Assembly: GCA_017304655.1 (NCBI GenBank)
Contig: JAFKLY010000005.1
Coordinates: forward strand, 248,001 to 312,000
Direction: 5' to 3'
Length of the DNA stretch: 64,000 bases
DNA from: Sphingomonas sp.
GTDB lineage: Bacteria; Pseudomonadota; Alphaproteobacteria; Sphingomonadales; Sphingomonadaceae
Position numbers and translations under genes: made by a program. How positions within the stretch are numbered: position 1 is the stretch's first letter; the number at the start of each line of letters is the position of its first letter. The notes under the pieces are model-generated. The model was not told the origin of the DNA. It made no database searches and saw only the letters and a program-made list of their open reading frames with translations. This document shows, in pieces, positions 8,103 through 16,800 of the stretch.

Positions 8103-8622
8103 AGCGACGGCGGACGAGGTAGCCAGCGACGAAGTGCCGTCGTCCGGTGCGTCTGCCGCGGGCGAGACCTTCAAGCATGTCGTCGATCGCAGCCACAAGG
8201 GCGAGGCGATGCCGGACAAGCCCTTCAAGACGCTGGACGGCAAGCCGGCGAGCCTGAAGCAGATCGCGGGGGGCAAGCCGATGCTGGTCAATCTCTGGGC
8301 GACCTGGTGCGCGCCCTGCATCGCGGAACTGCCCGCGCTGGACAAGCTGGCGGCCAGTGCCGGCGCGAAGGGCGTGGGTGTGATCGCTGTGTCGCAGGAT
8401 CTGGAAGCGAAGGGCGTTCCGGCCTTCTGGTCCGCGCGCAAGCTTACGACGCTCAAGACCTGGCTCGACCCTGAAAATGCGCTCGGCTTCCATTACGGCA
8501 CCGGCACGCTGCCGACGACGATCCTCTATGATGCGCAGGGCAAGGAAGTGGCCCGCATCGTCGGCGCGCTCGAATGGGGTGGGGCGGAAGGACAGGCGCT
8601 GGTGAAGGAGATCGGCGGATAG
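8080..8622 (+). CDS. TlpA-like thioredoxin-fold protein, leader lost by frameshift
   Basis: About 180 residues, with an acidic Ala-rich linker, then a thioredoxin domain with the WATWCAPC active site (residues ~72-79), [22 protein letters not shown] and the cis-Pro loop [14 protein letters not shown]. TlpA/ResA-type proteins reduce disulfides outside the inner membrane, often for cytochrome c maturation or periplasmic repair. In this frame it has no export signal; the matching lipoprotein leader is in another frame immediately upstream (7983-8102). As sequenced the product would be cytosolic or absent. The ATG at 8080 lacks a good ribosome site, although GGAG precedes it by about 10 nt. Confidence 0.75.
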   Translation: MPAAAPDEATADEVASDEVPSSGASAAGETFKHVVDRSHKGEAMPDKPFKTLDGKPASLKQIAGGKPMLVNLWATWCAPCIAELPALDKLAASAGAKGVGVIAVSQDLEAKGVPAFWSARKLTTLKTWLDPENALGFHYGTGTLPTTILYDAQGKEVARIVGALEWGGAEGQALVKEIGG

Positions 8623-8733
8623 CCGTCTGCCGGCGCGGAACCGCACGGAAAATGCACTTTCAGCCCGGTTTGCGCGACCTGACGGACGCCCTTATTGATT
8701 TGTCAGGGCTTTCCCCTTATCTTTGCTGTTAAT

Positions 8734-8807
8734 GCGGGCCGGGCCCCTCTGGCGACACGCGCAAGCGGTCGTGATGTCGGACCGCATCGAGTGCGCTCGA
8801 TGCCGGT
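8734..8807 (+). repeat. Repeat family 2, copy A, upstream of the Bax-inhibitor gene
   Basis: A 74-nt element with a near-copy at 23680-23754. Both open with an identical 22-nt block (GCGGGCCGGGCCCCTCTGGC...) and close with a 39-nt block differing at one base. The second block contains a perfect hairpin, GCATCGAG-TGCG-CTCGATGC, at 8783-8802. It ends 70 nt before the ATG of the Bax-inhibitor gene, on the same strand. Confidence 0.75.
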
Positions 8808-8877
8808 CAGATTTGTCTCTTTTTCCATGACCGGCGGGAAGCCACTCGTTTGACAACGGCAAACGAGGTTTTTTGCT

Positions 8878-9597
8878 ATGTTTGAACAAGAGCGGGTTTT
8901 CCAGCGCGGTGGCGCGGCGGCCCAGGATGCGGCCCTCTTCGATGCGGGCCTGCGCGCGCACATGCTGCGCGTTTACAATTATATGGCGTCGGGCGTGCTG
9001 CTCACGGGCATCGTGTCGCTTGTCGTCGCGTCGACACCGATTCTGGTCCAGGCGATCTTCGGCACCCCGCTCAAGTGGGTGTTCATGTTCGCCCCGCTGG
9101 CCTTCGTGTTCTTCTTCTCCTTCCGCCTGGACAAGATGAGCGCTTTCGCGGCGCAGGCGGCTTATTGGGCGTTTGCGGCGGTCATGGGCGTCTCCATGGC
9201 GTCGGTGTTCCTGGTGTTCACCGGCACGAGCATCGCCCAGACCTTCTTCATCGCCGCCGCGATGTTCACCGCGATGAGCCTTTATGGCTACACGACGAAG
9301 GCGGACCTCTCGCGCTTCGGCAGTTTCCTGATGATGGGTCTGATCGGCGTGCTGATCGCCAGCCTGGTCAACCTGTTTCTGGGGTCGAGCGCGCTGCAGT
9401 TCGCCATCTCGGTGATCGGTGTCCTCGTGTTCGTCGGCCTGACGGCGTGGGACACGCAGAACATCAAGGTCCAGTATGCGGACAATCTCGGCTATGAGAC
9501 GCAGAGCAAGCTGGCGGTGTTCGGTGCGCTGTCGCTGTACCTGAACTTCGTCAACATCTTCCAGCTTCTCCTCAACCTGACGGGTGAGCGCGAGTAA
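8878..9597 (+). CDS. Bax inhibitor-1 / YccA family membrane protein
   Basis: A 239-residue polytopic inner-membrane protein with about seven hydrophobic segments. Family features: the N-terminal LRAHMLRVYNYMASGVLLTGIVS, a central FFIAAAMFTAMSLYGYTTKADLSRFGSFLMMGLIG block and the C-terminal GLTAWDTQNIKVQYADN...FGALSLYLNFVNIFQLLL, where the paired acidic residues of the pH-sensing calcium leak of this superfamily are found. Bacterial members (YbhL, YccA) act as cation leak or FtsH-associated proteins. GAGG precedes the ATG by 9 nt. TerC follows 36 bp downstream on the same strand. Confidence 0.93.
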   Translation: MFEQERVFQRGGAAAQDAALFDAGLRAHMLRVYNYMASGVLLTGIVSLVVASTPILVQAIFGTPLKWVFMFAPLAFVFFFSFRLDKMSAFAAQAAYWAFAAVMGVSMASVFLVFTGTSIAQTFFIAAAMFTAMSLYGYTTKADLSRFGSFLMMGLIGVLIASLVNLFLGSSALQFAISVIGVLVFVGLTAWDTQNIKVQYADNLGYETQSKLAVFGALSLYLNFVNIFQLLLNLTGERE

Positions 9598-9633
9598 TCG
9601 CGCTCGCCCCGAGCGGCGGAAAGGTCTGCGAAC

Positions 9634-10398
9634 ATGATGGAAGGACTGGCTGCCCTGGCGAGCGAACCCGCCGCCTGGATAGCGCTCGCCACGCTCGTCA
9701 CCATGGAAGTGGTGCTGGGCGTGGACAATCTCATCTTCATCTCGGTGCTGAGCAACAAGCTGCCGGCGCATCAGCGCGTGAAGGCGCGCCAGATCGGCAT
9801 TGGTCTAGCGCTCGGCATGCGCCTCGTGCTGCTCGCCTCGATCGCGTGGATCATGCAATTGACCACGCCACTCTTCGAGGCGTTCGGTCGCCCCTTCTCC
9901 TGGCGCGATCTCATCCTGATCGCCGGCGGTCTCTTTCTCGTCTGGAAAGCGACCAAGGAGATCCACCACAATATCGACCCCACCCCGCAGGACGACATGT
10001 TCGATTCCGGCGCGCTCGGCATCGGTTTTACGGCGGCCATCGGTCAGATCATCCTGCTCGATCTTGTCTTCTCGATCGACAGCATCATCACCGCCGTGGG
10101 CATGACGGACAATCTGGCGATCATGGTCATTGCTGTGGTTGTCGCGGTCGCAGTCATGATGTTCGCGGCGACGCCGCTGGCCAACTTCATCGAGCGTAAC
10201 CCGACGGTGGTCATGCTGGCCCTGAGCTTCCTGATGCTGATCGGCACGACGCTGATCGCGGAGGGCTTTGGCGCGCATGTGCCCAAGGGCTATGTCTATG
10301 CGGCCATGGCCTTCTCGGCGCTGGTTGAGGGGCTTAACATCCTTGCCCGCCGTCGCCGTCAGGCGGCCGCAGGCAACGCGACGATCGCTGAAAACTGA
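9634..10398 (+). CDS. TerC family integral membrane protein
   Basis: A 254-residue membrane protein of the TerC/YkoY type. It carries the family hallmark [22 protein letters not shown] (residues ~29-50) with the conserved Asp-Asn, and the second half-repeat [16 protein letters not shown]. About seven TM segments are visible. Recent work on the family points to manganese efflux and metal loading of exported enzymes; older data link it to tellurite resistance. It probably shares a transcript with the Bax-inhibitor gene. A strong GC hairpin follows at 10400-10434. Confidence 0.92.
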   Translation: MMEGLAALASEPAAWIALATLVTMEVVLGVDNLIFISVLSNKLPAHQRVKARQIGIGLALGMRLVLLASIAWIMQLTTPLFEAFGRPFSWRDLILIAGGLFLVWKATKEIHHNIDPTPQDDMFDSGALGIGFTAAIGQIILLDLVFSIDSIITAVGMTDNLAIMVIAVVVAVAVMMFAATPLANFIERNPTVVMLALSFLMLIGTTLIAEGFGAHVPKGYVYAAMAFSALVEGLNILARRRRQAAAGNATIAEN

Positions 10399-10399
10399 A

Positions 10400-10434
10400 C
10401 CGGCCGCGCACGCCTGTCTGGGCGTCGCGGCCGG
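10400..10434. terminator. GC-rich hairpin after terC
   Basis: CCGGCCGCG pairs with CGCGGCCGG, extended inside by ACGCC/GGCGT across a one-base bulge and closing on a six-base loop. There is no T tract on either side, so this is a barrier or RNA 3'-end stabiliser rather than a classical intrinsic terminator. It separates the convergent terC and the small exported protein gene. Confidence 0.4.
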
Positions 10435-10511
10435 ATCGGGGCGGTCGTCCCGCTGGCATGCCTGGTCAGCGCCGCCCGATCCCTCGGAGGCGGCGCTACC
10501 GGCGGCCTGGC

Positions 10512-10781
10512 TCAGTTCTGGTTGGTCGGCTGCGGGTTCGCGGCGAGCGCTGCGTCATTCTTGGGGCTGTTGACCGTTACGCCGCGCTGCGCCCACTCTT
10601 CCTTGGTCAGGCAGACCTGCTTGGCCATCCGCGAACCGGTCATCTCGTCCTTCACGCAATAGAGCGTCTTGCCATTGCGCTCGATCATCTTGGCCTTGGC
10701 GCTGGTTTCGGCAAAGGCAGGGGCCGAAGCGGTGGCGGTGATGGCGGCGGCGGCGACGATCGCGGTGGTGAACTTGAACAT
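10512..10781 (-). CDS. Small exported protein with a Cys pair
   Basis: An 89-residue protein with a signal peptide (MFKFTTAIVAAAAITATASAPAFAE). The mature part includes NGKTLYCVKDEMTGSRMAKQVCLTKEEW, with two cysteines 14 residues apart that could form a disulfide in the periplasm, and a Gln/Asn-rich tail. Many sphingomonads carry such short exported proteins; function is unknown. ATG at 10781 was chosen over longer frames because AGGAGAT precedes it and it begins the leader. The following 347-bp gap (10836-11182) contains a hairpin at 11073-11099 and no supported gene. Confidence 0.75.
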   Translation of the reverse strand: MFKFTTAIVAAAAITATASAPAFAETSAKAKMIERNGKTLYCVKDEMTGSRMAKQVCLTKEEWAQRGVTVNSPKNDAALAANPQPTNQN

Positions 10782-11072
10782 GTTAAATCTCCTCACTCCT
10801 GAAAACCATTCAACAGGCGGCGACGCCTGTGCCACTCCTAGTGCAGCAACCGTGCCAGTTTCATAAGTTATTGAAATGCAATGTATTATCAGAAATTGGC
10901 CGATCCTGACGTCTGGCGGATTGTCCTATTGGTTGGGAGATTTTGCCAAGAAATCGGCATGAAATCCGAGGTTTGCTCGCGATGGTCGCTCCTGGCGCAT
11001 CCTGATTGACGGCGCGCCTGCCGGCGCCCTAGGATGGGTCCATGTCTACCAAGGTCCTTGCCTGAAACGTCC

Positions 11073-11099
11073 GGGCGTCCCCGAGCGGGATTGACGCCC
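11073..11099. other. Hairpin in the gap upstream of the YjhX-like gene
   Basis: GGGCGTC (11073-11079) pairs with GACGCCC (11093-11099); inside the loop CCC-GAGC-GGG forms a second small stem. No T run follows. It lies 84 nt before the YjhX-like start and could be part of its leader RNA or of an unrecognised small RNA. Confidence 0.35.
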
Positions 11100-11182
11100 T
11101 GAACCACTGATCCACCCGGCAGTCTCAGGCTGCGCGGGGCGTGGATCGGTTGTCCTGACGTTCAAGGCACAGGGTCCTTTTC

Positions 11183-11440
11183 ATGAACATTTCCAGGGGC
11201 GAACAGCGCGTGCTGCACGTGCTCGCCAAGGGCGGACATATCCGCCACTATCGCGACCCGAACGGGCGCATCCATCATGTCGAATGCCATACGCATGATG
11301 GGCTTGTCCTGGCCGATTGCGATCTGCTGGTGTTCGGCAAGTTGCGCCGCAAGCGTTTGATCGAATCCTTCGCCTCCAGCCCGTATCGCATCTCGCGGCG
11401 CGGGCGCGAGGCGGTGCGGTCACAAACCGATAATCGATGA
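11183..11440 (+). CDS. YjhX family (UPF0386) protein
   Basis: An 85-residue protein beginning MNISRGEQRVLHVLAKGGHIRH, the distinctive start of the YjhX/UPF0386 family, then HVECHTHDGLVLADCDLLVFGKLRRKRLI and a basic RISRRGREAVRSQ tail. In E. coli YjhX is proposed as the toxin of a YjhX-YjhQ pair, and the fold looks like a winged-helix DNA-binding domain. No adjacent YjhQ-like acetyltransferase is present here, so a toxin role is not supported by context. The stop is 110 bp upstream of the SOS cassette. Confidence 0.85.
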   Translation: MNISRGEQRVLHVLAKGGHIRHYRDPNGRIHHVECHTHDGLVLADCDLLVFGKLRRKRLIESFASSPYRISRRGREAVRSQTDNR

Positions 11441-11513
11441 TGCAGCGATAGCGAAAGGCGAACGGCAAGGCTGATGGCTTCTGCCCTGCTGCGCGACTGG
11501 GCTGGCCAGTTGC

Positions 11514-11550
11514 TTGACTCATGGAGCCGATATGAGAACATAATAAGAAC
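11514..11550 (+). promoter_or_regulatory. SOS promoter with LexA box for imuA-imuB-imuC
   Basis: GAAC-ATAATAA-GAAC at 11536-11550 is, on the other strand, GTTC-N7-GTTC, the alphaproteobacterial LexA operator. A TTGACT -35 candidate is at 11514-11519, and the -10 (CATAAT, 11539-11544, or one or two bases earlier) overlaps the box. The box ends one base before the imuA ATG, so transcription would start at or very near the start codon. Confidence 0.8.
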
Positions 11551-12369
11551 ATGCTTGAGTCGAGTCGTCTTCATCCAGCCCTTGAACGGGTGCTCACCGG
11601 TGCGATGCCGCAAGGCGCCGCACCGGCTGTGCGCCATGCGCTCGGGCTGGAGGAGATCGACCGGACGCTGGGTGGCGGCCTGGTGCAAGGGCGGCTGCAT
11701 GAGGTCTTCGCGCAGGACGGGCCGGACGAGGCTGGCGCAACCGCGTTTGCCATGATGCTGGCGCTCTGCCTCACCCGTACCGCGTGTGCCGCGCCGCTGC
11801 TCTGGCTGCGAGAGGAGCGCACGCAGCGCAAGGCGGCGCTGAATGGGCCGGGTCTGGTCGATCTGGGGTGCGATCCGGCGCGGCTGATCCTGGGCGTGCT
11901 GCCGGATGTGCGCGCCGTGCTGCGCGCCGGAGCGGATGCGCTGCGCTGCGCGGCCCTGGGCGCGGTGATCCTGGAACTGGACGGCAATCCGCCCTTGCTG
12001 GACCTAACTGCGAGCCGCCGGTTCGCGCTGGCGGCGGAAGAGTCCGGCGTGACGCCGCTGCTGCTGCGCCTGCGCGGCGCCCGGCCAAGCCCGAGTGCGG
12101 CGCAGACGCGCTGGCAAGTGGCCTGCGCTCCGTCCGTGCCGCTGGAGGCCGGGGCGCCCGGCCATCCTGCCCTGACGCTCAGCCTGCTGCGCCAGCGTGG
12201 CGGTCCGGCAGGCTTTGACTGGACCGTGGAGTGGAACCGTGACGCAGCCTGTTTCAGGCAGCCGGCGCTTCCTGGCGCTCAGCTTCCCCTTTCTGGCGGC
12301 GGACCTGTTCCGTATGTCGGCACGGGACGCGAGACCGGAGGCGATGACGGCTGGCGCATCGCCGTCTGA
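11551..12369 (+). CDS. imuA: ImuA, SOS mutagenesis accessory protein
   Basis: A 272-residue RecA/SulA-like protein, first gene of the damage-inducible imuA-imuB-imuC (dnaE2) cassette. Known ImuA partners with ImuB and DnaE2 in error-prone translesion synthesis. Features: GLEEIDRTLGGGLVQGRLHEVFAQDG near residue 32 (RecA-like N-terminus without a usable Walker A), a Walker-B-like ALGAVILELDG, and FALAAEESGVTPLLLRLRGA. The ATG abuts the LexA box, implying a leaderless mRNA. A start at GTG or ATG further in would lose conserved N-terminal sequence. It overlaps imuB by 131 bp. Confidence 0.88.
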   Translation: MLESSRLHPALERVLTGAMPQGAAPAVRHALGLEEIDRTLGGGLVQGRLHEVFAQDGPDEAGATAFAMMLALCLTRTACAAPLLWLREERTQRKAALNGPGLVDLGCDPARLILGVLPDVRAVLRAGADALRCAALGAVILELDGNPPLLDLTASRRFALAAEESGVTPLLLRLRGARPSPSAAQTRWQVACAPSVPLEAGAPGHPALTLSLLRQRGGPAGFDWTVEWNRDAACFRQPALPGAQLPLSGGGPVPYVGTGRETGGDDGWRIAV

Positions 12370-13822
12370 CGCGCCCCTCGTCTTCATCGTGAAGCAGCGC
12401 GGGGCTTTCCGCCTGCAGGCACTGGATGAGGGTGCGCTGGCGCTCGGGCTGGAGCCGGGTATGGCACTAGCCGATGCGCGGGCGCGCCTGCCTGCGCTGG
12501 TCGCCGTGCCACATGATCCGGCCGGGGAAGCGCGCTGGCTGGAGCGGCTGGCGGACCTGTGCGATCGCTTCACACCGCTGGTGGCGATCGATCCGCCGGA
12601 TGCGCTGTTGATGGATATCACGGGCTGCACGCATCTGTTCGGGGATGAGGTGGCGCTGACGGCGGACGCTGCGCGGCTGATGCGGGCGCAGGGCCTGCGC
12701 GTGCGCACGGCGCGGGCCGCGACCCCGGAAGCGGCGCTGGCGCTGGCGCGGTTCGGTGAGGGGGCGGGCGGGCCGGAAAGCGCCGCCATCCGTGCCCTGC
12801 CGCTGCTCGCCTTGCGAGTCGCGCCGGATGTGCGTCAGGCGCTGCGTCGGGCGGGTTTCGTGACATTGGGTGATCTGGCCGATCTGCCACCCGCGCCGCT
12901 CGCCGCGCGCTTCGGCCCCGCTCTTGTGGATGGGCTGGACCGGTTGTTTGGCCGCGCGGACAGCCGCCTGACGCCGCGTCGTCTGCCGCCACCCATCCGC
13001 ACCGAGCGTCGCTTTGCCGAGCCGGTCGCGCATGTCGAGACGGTGATGGCCGTGCTGGGCGATCTGCTGGGCGCGGCCTGCGCGCGGCTGGCCGAGCGGG
13101 ACCAGGGTGGCCGGCGTTTCGCGGTCCGGCTCTATCGCAGCGATGGCGCGATGCGCGATCTGGCTATCGAGACGGGCGCCCCGGTGCGCGATCCCGCTGT
13201 CGTGCTGCGTCTGTTCGACGAACGGATCGAGACACTGGCCGATCCGCTCGATCCGGGGTTCGGCTTCGATATCGTGCGCCTCGCGGTGCCGCGCGTCGAA
13301 GGGCTGGTCAGCGCGCAGCCGGCGCTGGATGGCGAGGCGGTGCAAGGCCCAGCACTCGACGCACTGCTGGACAGGCTTGGCGTACGGGCAGGGGAGCAGC
13401 GCTTCCGCCGCCTCGCGCCGCGGGACACGCACATCCCGGAGCGGGCGACGCGGCTGGTGCCGGTGGCTGCGCGTGACGTGCCGGACTGGGATGCGCCGTT
13501 GCCCGGTGAGCCGCCGCTGCGGCCGCTCACCCTGTTCGATCCGCCCGAGCGCATCGATGTCGTGGCACAAGTGCCGGACGGACCACCGCGCCAGTTCCGC
13601 TGGCGGGGCCGCCTCCACCGCATCGTGCATCAGGAAGGACCCGAGCGCATCGCGCCGGAATGGTGGCGTCGTGCGGAGGGGCATGCCGACAATCCCGGCC
13701 TCACGCGCGATTATTATCGAGTGGAGGATGAGGGTGGTCGCCGCTTCTGGCTGTTCCGCCATGGCCTGTACGAGCGCGAGAGCAATGCCCCGTTCTGGTA
13801 TGTCCATGGGCTGTTCGCATGA
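12239..13822 (+). CDS. imuB: ImuB, catalytically inactive Y-family polymerase homologue
   Basis: A 527-residue Y-family-like protein acting as hub between the beta clamp, ImuA and the DnaE2 polymerase. It begins with SRRFLALSFPFLAADLFRM, the usual ImuB N-terminus, and carries LEPGMALADARARLPAL, ALLMDITGCTHLFGDE (where an active polymerase would have the SIDE-type acidic pair) and a helix-hairpin-helix-like region ALRRAGFVTLGDLADLP. The C-terminus ends FWYVHGLFA. GTG at 12239 was chosen because GGAG lies 10 nt upstream; a GTG 14 codons earlier is possible. The stop overlaps the imuC start as ATGA. Confidence 0.9.
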   Translation: MTQPVSGSRRFLALSFPFLAADLFRMSARDARPEAMTAGASPSDAPLVFIVKQRGAFRLQALDEGALALGLEPGMALADARARLPALVAVPHDPAGEARWLERLADLCDRFTPLVAIDPPDALLMDITGCTHLFGDEVALTADAARLMRAQGLRVRTARAATPEAALALARFGEGAGGPESAAIRALPLLALRVAPDVRQALRRAGFVTLGDLADLPPAPLAARFGPALVDGLDRLFGRADSRLTPRRLPPPIRTERRFAEPVAHVETVMAVLGDLLGAACARLAERDQGGRRFAVRLYRSDGAMRDLAIETGAPVRDPAVVLRLFDERIETLADPLDPGFGFDIVRLAVPRVEGLVSAQPALDGEAVQGPALDALLDRLGVRAGEQRFRRLAPRDTHIPERATRLVPVAARDVPDWDAPLPGEPPLRPLTLFDPPERIDVVAQVPDGPPRQFRWRGRLHRIVHQEGPERIAPEWWRRAEGHADNPGLTRDYYRVEDEGGRRFWLFRHGLYERESNAPFWYVHGLFA

Positions 13823-16800
13823 GCGATGCGCCGCCACCGCCGGGCTATATCGAGCTGGCCTGCACCACGGCCTACAGTTTCCTGCATGGCGCCTGCGCGC
13901 CGGCCGAGATGGTCGCCCGCGCGATCACGCTGGGGCACCGGGGCATCGGTATCGCCGATCGCAACACCGTCTCCGGCGTGGTGCGCGCCAAGATCGAGAT
14001 CGACCGGCGACGGGCCGAAGGAGAGCCGGTGCCGGAGGATTTCCAGCTCGTCACTGGCGCCCGCCTCGTCTTTGCGGATGGCACGGGCGACATCATCGCC
14101 TATCCCGAAACGCGCCATGGCTGGGGTCGGCTGACCCGGCTGCTCACTGTGGGCAACCGGCGCGCGAAGAAGGGCGAATGCGCGCTGTCTGTCACGGATC
14201 TGCTGGAGCATATCGACGATCTGCTGCTCATTGCTTTGCCGGGTGCCTCCCTGGATTTGCTGCAGCGCCTGAGCGCAGCATCGCCCGGCAATGTGTGGCT
14301 CGGCGCGGTGATGAGCCGCACGGGGCGGGACGCGCGGCTGCTCGCGCGGGCGCAGCAATTGGCGGGGGAAGCGGGCGTGCCGCTCGTGGCGCTCAATGAC
14401 GTGCTTTATGCTGCACCCGAAGACCGCCCCTTGCAGGACGTGATGACCGCCATCCGCCTACACAAGACCGTGCAGCAGGCTGGCCACGCGCTCCTTGCCC
14501 ATGCCGAGCGTCACCTGAAGGCGCCGGCGGAAATGCTGCGGCTTTTTGCAGCCTGCCCGGAGGCGATTGTGCAGACAGAAACCATCCTGTCGCGCATTGG
14601 ATTCCGGCTGGAGCATCTGCGCTATGAATATCCGCACGAACCGGTGCCCTATGGCTGGAGTGCGCAGGACTGGCTGGAACATCTCGTGATGGAGGCCGCC
14701 CATGAGCGCTATGGCGCGGTGCTGCCGCAAAAGGCGCAGGCGCTCATCGCCAAGGAATTCGCGCTCATCCGGGAGGAGGGCTATGCCCATTATTTCCTGA
14801 CCGTGCATGACATCGTCCGTTATGCGCGGAGCTGCGATCCGCCGATTCTTTGCCAGGGGCGCGGCAGCGCGGCCAACAGCATCGTCTGCTTCCTGCTCGG
14901 CGTCACCTCCATCGATCCGATGCAGCATGACCTGCTCTTCTCCCGCTTCCTCTCCAGGGAGCGCAAGGAGCCGCCGGACATCGACGTCGATTTCGAGCAT
15001 GAGCGGCGCGAGGAAGTGATCCAGTATATGTACCGCCGCTATGGCCGCGAGCGCGCCGGCATTGCCGCGACGGTGATTCATTATCGTCCGCGCAGCGCGG
15101 TGCGGGAAGTCGGCAAGGCGCTGGGCCTCAGCGAGGATATCACCGCGCGCATGGCGAGCACGGTGTGGGGCAGCTATTCATCGCGCTATGAGCGCAAGCG
15201 GGTGGAGGAGAGCGGCTTTGATCCAGACAATCCGGAGATCGCCCGGCTCAACCATTTCGTGCAGCGCATCCTCAACCTGCCGCGCCATCTCTCGCAGCAT
15301 GTCGGCGGCTTCGTGCTCACGCAGGGCCGGCTCGACGAGATGGTGCCGATCCACAATGCCGCGATGGACGAGCGCACTTTCATCGAGTGGGACAAGGACG
15401 ATATCGACGCGCTTGGCCTGATGAAGGTCGACGTGCTGGCGCTCGGCATGCTCACCTGCATTGCCAAGGCGTTCGATCTGATGCGGGCGCATGGCCTGGG
15501 CGACCACAAGCTGGATACCGACGTCGAGGCGAGCGATCCCGCCGTCTATGACATGCTGTGCACGGGCGACAGCATTGGCGTCTTCCAGGTGGAGAGCCGG
15601 GCGCAGATCAACATGCTGCCACGCCTGCGTCCGCGTGAATTCTACGATCTCGTCGTGCAGGTGGCGATCGTCCGCCCCGGCCCGATCGAGGGGGACATGG
15701 TGCATCCCTATCTGCGGCGGCGGGGCGGGGAGGAGAAGGTCGAGTTCCCTTCGCCCGCGCCGCCGCATGATCCCGATGAGTTGCGCGGTGTCCTCGGCAA
15801 GACCTTTGGCGTGCCCTTGTTTCAGGAGCAGGCGATGCAGCTCGCCATCACTGCCGCCGCCTTCACCGATGAGGAGGCAAACGGCCTGCGCCGCGCGATG
15901 GCGACGTTCCGCAACCTGGGGACAATCGACCGGTTCCGGGACAAGCTGGTCGGCGGCATGGTCGCCCGTGGCTATCAGCAGGCATTCGCCGAGCGGTGCT
16001 TCCGGCAGATCGAGGGCTTTGGGTCTTATGGCTTCCCGGAAAGTCATGCGCAGAGCTTTGCGCGGCTGGTCTATGTTTCCGCCTGGCTCAAATGCCATCA
16101 CCCGGCGGTGTTCTGTTGTGCGCTGCTGAACAGTCAGCCGATGGGTTTCTATGCCCCGGCCCAACTCGTGCGCGATGCGCGGGAGCATGGCGTGGATGTG
16201 CGCGCGGTGGATGTGAATGCCAGCGCCTGGGACAATAGGCTGGAGGCGAACGCGATAAGGGCCTCATCTTCAGACGATGATGATGAGGAGGAAGGGTTGA
16301 GGGCTGCGCATGGGCGATCGGAAACAAGCCGTGCTCCTGCGAAGGCAGGAGCCCAGGGCGCAAGAGACGAGCATAGCCTCCCTGGGCTCCTGCCTTCGCA
16401 GGAGCACGGCATTTCTGCTGACGGCTCTCGCACATCCCTCGCCCTGCGGCTGGGCTTCCGCCAGATCGGCGGGTTCAAGGAGGACTGGGGCGATGCGATC
16501 CTGCGCGCGCGCGCTGCCGGTGGCCCTTTTACCTCTGTCGAGGATCTGGCGCGTCGGGCTGGTCTGCCGTCCCGCGCGCTCCATCTGCTGGCCGATGCGG
16601 ATGCGATGCGATCGCTGGGGCAGGACCGGCGCGAGGCCCTGTGGGAGGTGCGCCGCACGCCCACGGACGAGTTGCCGCTCTTCGCCGCCGCCCGCGCGCG
16701 TGAACTGGGTGACGAGCCGGCCGTGGCGCTCCGGGCGATGACACTCGGCGAGCATGTTGCGGCCGATTACCAGACGCATCGCCTGTCGCTAAAGGCGCAT

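Noticed and set aside
11183..11440. YjhX-YjhQ toxin-antitoxin pair
   Set aside because: No YjhQ-like acetyltransferase is adjacent; the GNAT genes in the window are 50 kb away.
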